From positions 1 to 50,572 of the forward strand of contig CAIKLM010000181.1 of NCBI GenBank assembly GCA_903828235.1: 50,572 nucleotides of DNA, read 5' to 3'. Made by a program: the position numbers and the translations under genes. Origin of the DNA: an uncultured beta proteobacterium (GTDB lineage: Bacteria; Pseudomonadota; Gammaproteobacteria; Burkholderiales; Burkholderiaceae_C). How positions within the stretch are numbered: the stretch's first letter is position 1; each line of letters begins with the position of its first letter. This document shows positions 27,715 to 36,532 of this stretch, in pieces. The notes below the pieces were generated by a model. That model made no database searches and was not told the DNA's origin. It worked only from the letters and a program-made list of their open reading frames with translations.

Positions 27715-29618
27715 AGCCCGCGCGCCGCGCCGAGCCGCCCCGTCCCGGCAGCGCCGCGCACATCGCCGAGCAGCTGCCGCGCCGCCGCCGGCGGCTGGGC
27801 CTGGCGCTGGTGGGGCTGGGCGTGCTGGGCCTGGCCGTGCAGAGCTCCACCGAATGGCTGCTGCCGTACAACCTGGCGCCGCTGGACACCGTGCGCCGGC
27901 TCGCCGGCGCGCCGCTGCTGACGGCGCAGCAGCTGGCCTGGGGCTGGGCGCTGGTGTGCCTGCTGCTGCTGGCGGCGCTGGCGCAGCCGCGGCGCCCGCC
28001 GTTGCTGCTGCCGGCGCTGGCCGGGCTGGCGCTGGGCTCGGTGCATGCGGCGGCCGGCGGCGGGGCGGCCTCGCTGGCGCTGCTGCTGCTGGTGGGCGTG
28101 GCCAGCCTGGGCTGGCACGCAGGGCGCGAGGGCGGGTTGTCGCTGCTGCTGGCCACGGCGCTGGCCAGCGCGGCCTGGGAGTGGCTGGTGTCGGACTTCC
28201 CCAGCCTGTGGGCGGTGGCGCCGATCCTGGTGACGGTGTTCGTCTGGATCGACCTGATGCACATGCGCGTGAACGACCGCCGCCTGTTCGGCGCGCTGGC
28301 CGAGCGCGACGCGCTCATCGACAGCCTCGACCAGCGCACCGCCGAGCTCACCGCGCTGCAGGGCGCGCGCACACAGCTGCTGGCCAGCATCAGCCACGAC
28401 CTGCGCCAGCCGCTGCAGGCCGTGCGCCTGTACGCCGAGGCGCTGCAGGCCGCGGACGCGCCCGCCTCCGTCACCACCACGCTGCGGGCCGGCCCCGAGT
28501 CGCCCGACCCCGAGGCCACCACGGCGCGGGCGCGGCGCAGCGAGCTGCTGCGCCAGCAGATGCGCGCAGCCGACGACGCCACGGCCATGCTCGACCAGTT
28601 CAGCGAGTTCAGCGCACTCGAGCAGGGCGTGCTGCAGTCGCACCCCGAGCCGGTGGAGGTGCGTGACATCCTCGACGCCGTGGCCACCAGCCTGCAGGCC
28701 ACGCACACGCCAGCGCAGCTCCGGCTGTCGGTTCACGGCCGCCGGCAGTGGGTGTTCGCCGACCGCACGCAGCTGGCGCGGCTGGTGCAGAACCTCGCCG
28801 GCAACGCCGTGCGCTACAGCGTGGGCGTGCGCCCGGGCCGCACGGCGCGCGTCGTGCTGGCGGTGCGGCCGCACACCCGCGGCGGCGAGCAGGGGCTGGT
28901 CATCGACGTCGTCGACAACGGCCGCGGCATCCCGGCCGACAAGCTCGAGGCCGTGTTCGAGCCTTACGTGCAGCTCGGCGGCGGCGCGGCCGGCGCCTCG
29001 CGCGGCGGGCGGGGCCTGGGGCTGACCATCGTGCGCGGCCTGGCGGCGCAGCTGAAGCTGCAGATCGAGCCCATCCGCAGCCGGGTGGGCCGCGGCACAC
29101 GGTTCCGGGTCTGGGTGCCGGGGTCGCTGCGGCGCGAGCTGCCGGCGCCGCCCAGCCCGGCCGCCGCGGCGCCCGCCGACGCCTCGCGGCTCGACGGCTG
29201 GCTGCTCGCGCTGCTCGACGACGAGGCAGCACCGCGCACCGCCCTGCGCGCGGCGCTGGAGGGGGCCGGGGCGACCATCGTCGATGCCGGCGCGCTCGAC
29301 CAGCTCAAGCTGCAGCTCGACGAGGAACCGCGCTTCCCCGATGCGCTGGTCATCGACCACGACCTCGGCGCCGGCAAGCCCGACGGCGTGGCGTCGCTGC
29401 TGGAGCTGCGCGCGGAGTGGGAGCTCATGGTGCCGGCGGTGGTGGTCACGGGGCGCGTGGCGGCGCTGGGGTCGATCGCGCTGCCCCGGCGCTGCGCGCT
29501 GCTGGCCAAGCCGGTGGCCCTGGCCACCCTGGTGACCACCCTGCAGCGCCTGCGGCCGGCCGCGGCCGGCGCCACGACCGGGACCGTCGACATCCCGGTG
29601 GACATCGGCGGCCGGTAA
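27711..29618 (+). CDS. Hybrid sensor histidine kinase
   Basis: 635 residues. Five or six membrane helices span about 28-185. A short coiled linker (LAERDALIDSLDQRTAELTAL) leads to the dimerisation domain with SISHDLRQPLQ, His229 being the phosphoacceptor. The ATPase domain has NLAGNAVRYS, VVDNGRGIP, FEPYVQLG and GRGLGLTIVRGLA, the N, G1, F and G2 boxes. A C-terminal receiver (about 503-620) carries DDE, VIDHDLGAG (Asp549 or Asp551) and VVTG and LLAKP. The DHD site is atypical, so its phosphoacceptor is uncertain. No separate periplasmic sensor domain is seen, so it may sense through its membrane helices. Translationally coupled to the response regulator before it. Confidence 0.9.
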   Translation: MKPARRAEPPRPGSAAHIAEQLPRRRRRLGLALVGLGVLGLAVQSSTEWLLPYNLAPLDTVRRLAGAPLLTAQQLAWGWALVCLLLLAALAQPRRPPLLLPALAGLALGSVHAAAGGGAASLALLLLVGVASLGWHAGREGGLSLLLATALASAAWEWLVSDFPSLWAVAPILVTVFVWIDLMHMRVNDRRLFGALAERDALIDSLDQRTAELTALQGARTQLLASISHDLRQPLQAVRLYAEALQAADAPASVTTTLRAGPESPDPEATTARARRSELLRQQMRAADDATAMLDQFSEFSALEQGVLQSHPEPVEVRDILDAVATSLQATHTPAQLRLSVHGRRQWVFADRTQLARLVQNLAGNAVRYSVGVRPGRTARVVLAVRPHTRGGEQGLVIDVVDNGRGIPADKLEAVFEPYVQLGGGAAGASRGGRGLGLTIVRGLAAQLKLQIEPIRSRVGRGTRFRVWVPGSLRRELPAPPSPAAAAPADASRLDGWLLALLDDEAAPRTALRAALEGAGATIVDAGALDQLKLQLDEEPRFPDALVIDHDLGAGKPDGVASLLELRAEWELMVPAVVVTGRVAALGSIALPRRCALLAKPVALATLVTTLQRLRPAAAGATTGTVDIPVDIGGR

Positions 29619-29628
29619 CGCGACAAAA

Positions 29629-29646
29629 GCCACCCTTGAGGGTGGC
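29629..29646. terminator. Hairpin after the kinase gene
   Basis: Perfect stem GCCACCC / GGGTGGC with a TTGA loop, 10 nt beyond the kinase stop. It is preceded by AAAA, which gives a weak T-run on the minus strand only. It separates the regulatory pair from the secreted-protein operon. Confidence 0.5.
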
Positions 29647-29783
29647 GCGCCCGCGCTTATCCGTCGGGATCATTGGGCACACTCGCCGCTGGCGCTTCAA
29701 TGGCGCCATGGGCCAGGCCGGGACGCACCGGTCCGCCCGACATCCCCGGCCGCGTGGCCGGGCACACCTACCAGGAGCCGATC

Positions 29784-30281
29784 ATGATGAAGCGAGTGTT
29801 GCAGGGGCTGTCCGCCGGCGGCGCCGCGCTGGCGCTGCTGTGCGCGAGCGCAGCGCCGGCCATGGCCGCGGGCTTCGACCTGGTCACCACGGCCGAGGCG
29901 CAGCAGGCCGCGCAGGCCGAGAAGACCCAGCCCGCGCCGGTGCGCACGCGCAGCCTGCCCAAGCCCGAGGCGCCGGCCATCACGGTGGTGAGCCCGGCGC
30001 CCGCCGGCAGGGCCGTGGCGGCGCCGCTGCGCATCGAGGTGGCGTTCCAGCCCGCGGCAGGGGCGCGCATCGTGCCGTCGAGCTTCCGCGTGCTGTACGG
30101 GCTGCTGAAGATCGACCTCACCGACCGGCTGCGCCAGCACGCCACCGTCACCGAGAGCGGCGTCGTCGTCGACGGCGCGAAGGTGCCCGAGGGCCAGCAC
30201 CGCTTGTTCATCCAGGTGGCCGACGACAAGGGCAACACCGCGGAACAGGAGCTGCGCTTCCGCGTCGGGGGCGCGTCGTGA
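29784..30281 (+). CDS. Secreted Ig-like protein of the caspase operon
   Basis: 165 residues starting MMKRVLQ, with AGGAG (29773-29777) upstream and a signal peptide ending A-M-A. A Gln/Ala-rich linker contains KTQPAPVRTRSLPKPEAP, sharing PVRTRS with the OmpA-domain protein at 25657-26232. The C-terminal 90 residues (ITVVSPAPAG... to ADDKGNTAEQELRFRV) look like one Ig-like beta-sandwich, with the D-x-x-G-N-x-A turn seen in such domains. No catalytic motif is visible. The stop overlaps the next start as GTGA, so it is made together with the OmpA-domain and caspase proteins. I cannot assign a function beyond an exported structural or adaptor role. Confidence 0.72.
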   Translation: MMKRVLQGLSAGGAALALLCASAAPAMAAGFDLVTTAEAQQAAQAEKTQPAPVRTRSLPKPEAPAITVVSPAPAGRAVAAPLRIEVAFQPAAGARIVPSSFRVLYGLLKIDLTDRLRQHATVTESGVVVDGAKVPEGQHRLFIQVADDKGNTAEQELRFRVGGAS

Positions 30282-30970
30282 CGCCCCGCGGCGGCTGCGG
30301 CCTGCTGCTGGCCGTCCTCGCGGCCGGCCTGACCGCCACCGCGCAGGCGCAGCCGGCGGCCGGCGCCCAGGGCACGGCGGCCTCGCCGGGCACGCGGCAG
30401 ATGATCGAGGCGCTCAAGCCCGCCGACGGCCGGGGCCGCAACCTGGTGGTGCGGCCGGCGGCGCCGCCGCCGTCGCCCACACCGGCCGCACCGGCACCCC
30501 TGCCGCCCACGGCCCTGGCGCCACCGTCACCGCCGCCGGCCGCTGCACCGGCCCCGGTACCCTTGGCCCTGGCACCGGCACCCGCACCCTCTCCGGCACC
30601 TGCGCCCACGCCCGCGCCCGTGCCGGCCCCTGCGCCCAGCCTCTCGCTGCCCATCCAGTTCGAGCCCAACTCCGCCCGCGTCAGGCCCGAGAGCGGCGGC
30701 CTGTTGGGCGACCTCGTCGCCGCCATGATCTCGCCCGAGCTGCGGGACAGCCGCTTCCTGATCGAGGGCCACACCGACGCGCGCGGCAACCCCGCCGCCA
30801 ACCGCCGGCTCTCGCAGGAACGCGCCGAGGAAGTGCGGCAGTACCTCATCCTGCTGGGCGTGCACGCCTCGCGGCTGCAGGCCGTGGGCAAGGGCTCCAG
30901 CGCACCGGCCAACCCGCGCGACCCGCTGGCCGCCGAAAACCGCCGCGTTCGCGTGGTCACGCTCGAATGA
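30278..30970 (+). CDS. OmpA-domain protein with long Pro/Ala linker
   Basis: 230 residues from a GTG whose TGA overlap couples it to the gene before. A signal peptide ends A-Q-A. A motif MIEALKPADGRGRN aligns loosely with LVDALTPPVRTRS of the first OmpA-domain protein. An approximately 75-residue Pro/Ala-rich linker follows, long enough to cross part of the periplasm. The C-terminal OmpA/MotB domain is complete: FEPNSARVRPESGG, IEGHTDARGNPAANRRLSQERAEEV, LQAVGKGSSAPANP and AENRRVRVV. It should bind peptidoglycan. The stop overlaps the caspase gene start as ATGA. Confidence 0.87.
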   Translation: MTPRGGCGLLLAVLAAGLTATAQAQPAAGAQGTAASPGTRQMIEALKPADGRGRNLVVRPAAPPPSPTPAAPAPLPPTALAPPSPPPAAAPAPVPLALAPAPAPSPAPAPTPAPVPAPAPSLSLPIQFEPNSARVRPESGGLLGDLVAAMISPELRDSRFLIEGHTDARGNPAANRRLSQERAEEVRQYLILLGVHASRLQAVGKGSSAPANPRDPLAAENRRVRVVTLE

Positions 30971-32610
30971 ACATCCGCCGCAAGCTTTCGATCGCCGCCC
31001 TGCTGGGCGCCCTGGCGCTGGCCGCCACCGCACAGGCACCGTCGCCCTCGCAGCCGTCCGAGCGCAACACCCGCCACGCGCTGATCATCGGCATCGGCGA
31101 GTACGCCGACCCGCAGGTGCCCAAGCTCGAGGGCGTGGTGCACGACATGGACAGCGCGCGCCGCATGGCCCGCGCCATGGCCGTGCCCGAGGCCAACATG
31201 CGCATCGTGCGCGACCGCGAAGCCACGGCTGCGCGCATCCGCCAGGAGATCGCCGGGCTCGAGCAGCGCATGGCCGACGGCGACCGCCTGTTCGTGTACT
31301 TCTCGGGCCACGGCACGCGCTGGTTCGACGAGGCCACGCGCAACGACGGCTGCACCGAGGGCCTGCTGGCCACCGACGGGCAGGTGCTCACCAACGTCGA
31401 GATCGGCCAGCGGCTGGCACCCATCACGCGCCGCGCCGACAAGGTGCTGGTGTTCTACGACGCCTGCTTCTCCGGCGGCGTGGCCGGCGAGCCCTTCCGC
31501 ACGCGGTCGCTGGCGGTGGACGCGGCCCGGGTGACGCCCAAGTTCACGCGCGCCGGGGCGCCCGAGGCCTGCTCGCGGCCCAGCAACTTCATCTCGCGCT
31601 CGCTGGGCACGCAGCTCGGCGCCAGCCGCGCACTGACGCAGAACGTCGTGCACATCGCGGCCAGCCGGCCCGACGAAGTGAGCTTCGACAACAGCGCCAA
31701 GGGCGGCTATGCCACCGTGGCCTGGCGCGATTGCCTGCTCGGGCAGGCGACCGACACCGACGGCAGCGGCGCCATCACCGTCGACGAGATCACCGCCTGC
31801 GCGCAGGCGCGGGTGAACAAGGGCCTTCAGGGCCAGCCCGGCATCAGCGGGCAGCGGCTGACGCTGGCCGGCAACCAGCGCTTCGTGCCGGCCTGGATGG
31901 GCGCCGCGTTCGTGGCCGATGCGGTGGCGGCCGCACCTGCAGCAGCGGCGATCGCACCGGTGCCGGTGCCGGTGCCGGCACCTGCTCCTGCTCCTGCGCC
32001 CGCACCTGCGCCCGCAGTCACACCCACACCCGCACCCGTGCAAGCGCCGGCCACGCCCGCGCCGCCACCACCGGCCCCGGCACCACAGCGCCTGGCCACG
32101 CCGGCCGAGATCCTGGCCGAAGTGCACGCGCAGCGCGACGGCAGCCGCGCCGTCACGGCGCAGGCACGGCAGCCCCGCCTGAAGATCGGCCGCGACCTGC
32201 TGCAGCTGGACATCACGCCCGCGCGCGACGGCCACCTGTACATCGCGCTGGCCGGCTCCGACGGCAAGAGCTTGTACCTGCTCTACCCCAATGCGCTGGC
32301 ACAGGACACCGCCGTGAAGGCGGGCCAGACGCTGACGCTGCCGGGCCCGGGCTGGGAGGTGGCATCCGCCGGCCCTGCCGGCACCGAGACGCTGCTGGTG
32401 ATGGTGACCGACGCGCCGCGCGACCTGTCGATCCTCGCCAAGGCCAAGGCCGGCCCGTTCATGAAGACCCTGCTCGACCCCGAGGGCCGCTCGCGGCTGC
32501 AGGCGGTGCTGTCCAACGGCACGCCGTCCGCGGGCTGCGGCAAGCCGGGGCGGCCAGCCTGCTCCGACGCCTTCGGTGCCGCGCTCGTGCGGGTGCAAAG
32601 CGTGGAGTGA
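30967..32610 (+). CDS. Secreted caspase-fold protein with EF-hand and DUF4384-like domain
   Basis: 547 residues with a signal peptide ending T-A-Q-A. The caspase/C14 domain (about 35-250) opens with HALIIGIGEY and has the catalytic dyad His115 in YFSGHGT and Cys167 in FYDACFSGG, so it looks active. Residues 263-274, DTDGSGAITVDE, form a canonical EF-hand loop (Asp1, Asp3, Ser5, Gly6, Ile8, Glu12), suggesting calcium control as in metacaspases. A Pro/Ala-rich linker (about 320-380) leads to a DUF4384-like domain (about 400-490). The signal peptide puts it outside the cytoplasm, unlike defence-type bacterial caspases. The gene is the last of a coupled trio with an OmpA-domain protein and an Ig-like protein. 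The substrate is unknown. Confidence 0.85.
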   Translation: MNIRRKLSIAALLGALALAATAQAPSPSQPSERNTRHALIIGIGEYADPQVPKLEGVVHDMDSARRMARAMAVPEANMRIVRDREATAARIRQEIAGLEQRMADGDRLFVYFSGHGTRWFDEATRNDGCTEGLLATDGQVLTNVEIGQRLAPITRRADKVLVFYDACFSGGVAGEPFRTRSLAVDAARVTPKFTRAGAPEACSRPSNFISRSLGTQLGASRALTQNVVHIAASRPDEVSFDNSAKGGYATVAWRDCLLGQATDTDGSGAITVDEITACAQARVNKGLQGQPGISGQRLTLAGNQRFVPAWMGAAFVADAVAAAPAAAAIAPVPVPVPAPAPAPAPAPAPAVTPTPAPVQAPATPAPPPPAPAPQRLATPAEILAEVHAQRDGSRAVTAQARQPRLKIGRDLLQLDITPARDGHLYIALAGSDGKSLYLLYPNALAQDTAVKAGQTLTLPGPGWEVASAGPAGTETLLVMVTDAPRDLSILAKAKAGPFMKTLLDPEGRSRLQAVLSNGTPSAGCGKPGRPACSDAFGAALVRVQSVE

Positions 32611-32753
32611 CGGGCCCCCAGGCTGCGGCGCTGCGCGTCCTCGCCACCCCCCGAGGGGGCTCAGCCCGGACCGGGTGACCCGGATCCGGGCTGGGCGGGC
32701 CCCCAGGCTGCGGCGCTGCGCGTCCTCGCCACCCCCCGAGGGGGCTCAGCCCG
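32611..32753. repeat. GC-rich palindromic intergenic repeat, one and a half copies
   Basis: A 58-bp block at 32611-32668 recurs exactly at 32696-32753 (85-bp period). Each contains a CCCCCCGAGGGGG palindrome. The 27 bp between them (32669-32695) correspond to the second half of the related element at 48090-48162. The second copy overlaps the end of the M20 peptidase gene and supplies its stop codon and last codons. It begins immediately after the caspase stop. It behaves like a REP-type element between convergent genes. Confidence 0.8.
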
Positions 32754-34179
32754 TAGCGGTGGACCTGAATCCTGGCGTGCGGCCTTCGCCGAGGTCCCAC
32801 CACAGGCCCGCCATCAGGCCCAGCGCCTCGCGCGCCACCGGGGCCAGCAGGTGTTCGTTCGGGGCGTGCTGGTTGCAGGCGGCATAGCTGTGCGGCAGCC
32901 ACACCGTGGGCAGGCCCAGGATGTCGGCGAACACCTCGTTGGGCAGGCTGCCGCCCAGGTTGGGCAGGCGCACGGGCGCATGGCCGGTGCTGCGCTGCAC
33001 CGAAGCGGCCACGAAGTCGACCCAGGGGTCGCGCGGGTCCAGCCGCGTGGCGGCCATCACCTCGGGCTCCGAGACGACGATGTCGCTGAAGCCGTGCGCC
33101 GCCAGGTGCTGCTGCACCGCGTGGCGCAGGCCGCCGACCTCGGTGCCCACCACGAAGCGCAGGTGCAGGTGGGCCACGGCGCGCGGCGGGATGGCGTTGA
33201 CGGGCGCGCGCGGGTTGCCGGCTTCCAGGGCCAGCACCTCCAGCGTGTTCCAGGCGATCACGCGCTCGGCGGGCGTGAGGCCGGGCTCGCCCCAGCCTTC
33301 ATCGACCACCGGATCGCCGGGATCGCCGCCGAAGCGCAGGCCGGCCAGCGCCTCGCGCACCGAGTCGGCGATGGGCGGCGGCCGCAGCGCCGGCACGCGG
33401 ATGACGCCGTGGCCATCGACCAGGCTGGCGACGGCGCTGGCCATCACCGTGCCCGGGTTGCGCAGCAGCCCGCCCCAGTTGCCGCTGTGGTGCGCGCCCT
33501 CCCGGCACTGCAGCGTGAGCGTGAAGTTGGCCACCCCGCGCGAGCCCATGAACAGCGTGGGCCGCCCGCGCGCCACGCGCGGGCCGTCGCTGGCCATGAA
33601 GACGTCGGCGGCCAGGGCCTGGCGCTGCGCGGCGCAGAAGGCGGCCAGGCCGGGCGAGCCCGTCTCCTCGCCGGTCTCCACCAGCAGCTTGAGATTGAAG
33701 CCCAGCCGCCCGCCAGAGCCGGCGCCCCGGGCCTGCAGCACGGCCTCGAGCGCCGCGAGGTTGATGCTGTGCTGGCCCTTGTTGTCGGCGGTGCCGCGGC
33801 CGTAGAGGCGCTCGCCGTCCTGCACCAGGCGCCACGGGCCGGCGCCGGCCGTCCACGAGGCGTCCTGCCCGCGGATGACGTCGCCGTGGGCGTAGCTCAG
33901 CACCGTGGGCAGGCCGTCGGCCTCGTGGCGCGTGGCCACGAGCAGGGGGCCGGCGCCGGCCACGGGGTTGTCGTGCAGCGCCACGGCAAATCCCAGCGCC
34001 GCCAGCGCAGGCTGCAGTTCGTCGGCCAGGTAGGCGTGCAGCGCCGGCGCAGCGGCCGGCTCCTGGCTGCAGCTGGCGATGGCGACGCGGCGCGCCAGCA
34101 CCTCGGCGAAGCGGCCGCTGTCGAAGTGCTGCTGCGCCAGCGCGATGGCGGCCTCGCGGCCGTGGAGGTTCGGATTCAT
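32746..34179 (-). CDS. M20-family dipeptidase/carboxypeptidase
   Basis: 477 residues, cytosolic. Metal ligands and catalytic residues of the M20 di-zinc peptidases are visible: His98 in YAHGD, Asp132 in GRGTADNKGQ, general base Glu171 and ligand Glu172 in ETGEETGS, the later Asp in SDGPRV, and a C-terminal PHSYAACNQHAPNEH carrying the last His. A dimerisation/lid domain lies between about 210 and 340. It likely hydrolyses small peptides or N-acyl amino acids. The ATG at 34179 is followed by the expected MNPNLHGREA. The 3' end runs into the intergenic repeat, which encodes the terminal residues and stop. Confidence 0.87.
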   Translation of the reverse strand: MNPNLHGREAAIALAQQHFDSGRFAEVLARRVAIASCSQEPAAAPALHAYLADELQPALAALGFAVALHDNPVAGAGPLLVATRHEADGLPTVLSYAHGDVIRGQDASWTAGAGPWRLVQDGERLYGRGTADNKGQHSINLAALEAVLQARGAGSGGRLGFNLKLLVETGEETGSPGLAAFCAAQRQALAADVFMASDGPRVARGRPTLFMGSRGVANFTLTLQCREGAHHSGNWGGLLRNPGTVMASAVASLVDGHGVIRVPALRPPPIADSVREALAGLRFGGDPGDPVVDEGWGEPGLTPAERVIAWNTLEVLALEAGNPRAPVNAIPPRAVAHLHLRFVVGTEVGGLRHAVQQHLAAHGFSDIVVSEPEVMAATRLDPRDPWVDFVAASVQRSTGHAPVRLPNLGGSLPNEVFADILGLPTVWLPHSYAACNQHAPNEHLLAPVAREALGLMAGLWWDLGEGRTPGFRSTATG

Positions 34180-34323
34180 GGGCCAAGTCTAGGAGGCCGC
34201 GCCGTCGGGCCGTCGCGCAGAGGCGGTGGCAGCCCGGTCGGCGTTCGCCGGGTTCCCACTCGTCAAGGTCGTTAGCATCGTCCCGGAGCCTGGCCCGACA
34301 GCCCGGCAGCAATGGGGGTCAGC

Positions 34324-36420
34324 ATGAATAGACCTGGTCTTCCGGGGATGGTCACAGGCCGCCAGCGCGCATGGCGTTGGCTGGGGTGCGGGTTGGGCCT
34401 GTGGCTGGGCCTGGCTGGCAGCGCGCTGGCGCAGGCCACGCCCGAATCGCGCACCGGGGCCGCGGCGTCCACCGGGCCGGCCCCGGTGCCCGCCGAAGGC
34501 GCTGGCCCGGTGCCGATCGAGCACTTCTTCGCCGACCCGGACTTCGAAGGCGCCAAGCTCTCCCCTTCCGGACGCTGGCTGGCCGCCACCACGGCCACCG
34601 GCAGCGCGCGCGTTCGGCTGGTGGTGGTGCCGGTGGCCAACGCGGGCGCGGCCACGATCGCCGCCAGCTTCAGCGACGCCGACATCGACGAGTTCCACTG
34701 GGTGGGCGATGAGCGCCTGGTGTTCGAGGTCCGCGACCGCCTCAGTGGCGGCGGCGAGCAGCGCTTCATGCCCGGCCTGTTCGCCGTGCAGCGAACCGGC
34801 GGCCTGATCTCGCGCCTGATCCGCACCGAGTGGCAGCCGATCCGCGATCGCACGATCGCCCGCGAGCCGCTGGAGGCCAACCATGCCCTGCTGCACGTGC
34901 CACAAGGCGGCGGGCGAGAGGTCATCGTCGGCGAGTTCCGGTGGAGCAACACCGGCGAGCCCGACGGCATGATCGCCAAGCGGCTGGACATCGAGACGCT
35001 GCGCACGACCAACCTGTCGCAGGGATTGCCGGACCACGTGGGGTCCTGGCTGTTCGATCCCGCCGGCGAGCCCCGGCTGGTGACCACGCTGCACCGTGGG
35101 CGCACCGGGGTGCACTGGCGCGAGCGCGACGGCTGGCGCCTCCTGATGGAAGCCGACAGCCAGCGCACGCCGTGGCGGCCGCGTTTCGTCGACAGCGACG
35201 GGCGCCTGTACGTCACCGCGGCCAGCGGCCGCGACGGCGTGGCGCAGCTGCACCGCTTCGACTTCGCCACCGGGCGCCCGGAACCCGAGCCGCTGGTGGC
35301 GACCCCCGGCTTCGACTTCCGCGGCTACGTCATCAGCGAGACCGCGGGCGGGCGGGCGCTGGGCGTGCGGGTGGAGACCGACGCGATGACGACGGCCTGG
35401 TTCGACGCCCGGCTCCAGGCGCTGCAGGCCGAGGCCGACCGCCGGCTGCCCGGGCGCGTGAACCAGCTGAGCTGCCGGCGCTGCGACCACCCGGACATGA
35501 CGGTGCTGATCCACAGCTGGTCCGACCGCGACCCGGGCGACTGGATCGTCTACACCGCGGCCGATCAGCGCTGGCGCCTGTTCGCCCGCGCCCGCACCGC
35601 CATCGACCCTGCGCGCATGGCGACCCTGGACTTCGAACGCTTCGCCGCCCGTGACGGGCGCTCGATCCCGGTCTGGGTGACCCGCCCCGCCGCCTCGGTG
35701 GCGCCGCGCGACCGCCCGCTGCCCACCGTGGTGCTGGTGCACGGCGGCCCCTGGGTGCGCGGTGGCCACTGGCGCTGGGATGCGCAAGCGCAGTTCCTGG
35801 CCTCGCGCGGCTACCTGGTCATCGAGCCCGAGTTCCGCGGCAGCACCGGCTACGGGCAGGACCACTTCCAGGCCGGCTGGAAGCAGTGGGGCCAGGCGAT
35901 GCAGGACGACCTGGCCGATGCGCTGCTCTGGGCCGTGGCCAAGGGCCTGAGCGACCCCCGGCGCGCCTGCATTGCCGGCGCCAGCTATGGCGGCTACGCC
36001 ACGCTGATGGGTCTGGTGCGGCATGGCGAGCAGTTCCGCTGCGGCGCGGCCTGGGTGGCACCGACAGACCTGCGGCTGCTCTACCGCTGGAGCAACGCCA
36101 GCGACAGCATCGAGGAGTGGCGCCGCTACTCCAACCCCCAGCTCATCGGCGATCCCGAGACCGAGCGCGCGATGCTGGAGGCCCACTCGCCGGTGCTGCG
36201 CGCCGCCGACATCCGGCGCCCGGTGCTGCTGGCCATGGGCGGCAGCGACCGCCGGGTGCCGCTGGAGCACGGGCAGGCCATGCGCGACGCGCTTCGCAAA
36301 GCCCAGCGTCCGCTGGAGTGGGTGGTGTACCCCGACGAGGGCCATGGCTGGGCCAAGCTCGAGAACCGGCTCGACTTCTACCGGCGGCTCGAGCGCTTCC
36401 TGGCCGAGCACCTGCGGTGA
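34324..36420 (+). CDS. S9-family prolyl oligopeptidase-like secreted peptidase
   Basis: 698 residues from ATG 34324, preceded by GGGGG; the ATG at 34312 is also possible and adds four residues. A signal peptide (about 12-36) ends A-L-A-Q. The N-terminal half is a poorly conserved beta-propeller. The C-terminal alpha/beta-hydrolase has VLVHGGPW (oxyanion region), catalytic Ser554 in GASYGG, Asp642 in GGSDRRV and His674 in DEGHGWA, so all catalytic residues are present. It is probably a periplasmic or exported dipeptidyl-/oligopeptidase. It is transcribed convergently with the carotenoid oxygenase gene. Confidence 0.88.
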   Translation: MNRPGLPGMVTGRQRAWRWLGCGLGLWLGLAGSALAQATPESRTGAAASTGPAPVPAEGAGPVPIEHFFADPDFEGAKLSPSGRWLAATTATGSARVRLVVVPVANAGAATIAASFSDADIDEFHWVGDERLVFEVRDRLSGGGEQRFMPGLFAVQRTGGLISRLIRTEWQPIRDRTIAREPLEANHALLHVPQGGGREVIVGEFRWSNTGEPDGMIAKRLDIETLRTTNLSQGLPDHVGSWLFDPAGEPRLVTTLHRGRTGVHWRERDGWRLLMEADSQRTPWRPRFVDSDGRLYVTAASGRDGVAQLHRFDFATGRPEPEPLVATPGFDFRGYVISETAGGRALGVRVETDAMTTAWFDARLQALQAEADRRLPGRVNQLSCRRCDHPDMTVLIHSWSDRDPGDWIVYTAADQRWRLFARARTAIDPARMATLDFERFAARDGRSIPVWVTRPAASVAPRDRPLPTVVLVHGGPWVRGGHWRWDAQAQFLASRGYLVIEPEFRGSTGYGQDHFQAGWKQWGQAMQDDLADALLWAVAKGLSDPRRACIAGASYGGYATLMGLVRHGEQFRCGAAWVAPTDLRLLYRWSNASDSIEEWRRYSNPQLIGDPETERAMLEAHSPVLRAADIRRPVLLAMGGSDRRVPLEHGQAMRDALRKAQRPLEWVVYPDEGHGWAKLENRLDFYRRLERFLAEHLR

Positions 36421-36493
36421 CCTCGCGGCGTTCACGCCGGGGCGGGCAACCGGCGGTCGCCGCCCCAGGGCGCAGGCGGCCTCCTGGCCGGTC

Positions 36494-36512
36494 GGACCCG
36501 GGTTCAGGGTCC
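36494..36512. terminator. Hairpin between convergent genes
   Basis: GGACCC (36494-36499) pairs with GGGTCC (36507-36512) over a 7-nt loop, and a second stem GGGGCGG / CCGCCCC lies at 36439-36466. No T-runs, so terminator function is tentative. Confidence 0.35.
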
Positions 36513-36532
36513 GAGTCGGCGAGCGGCCAGGG

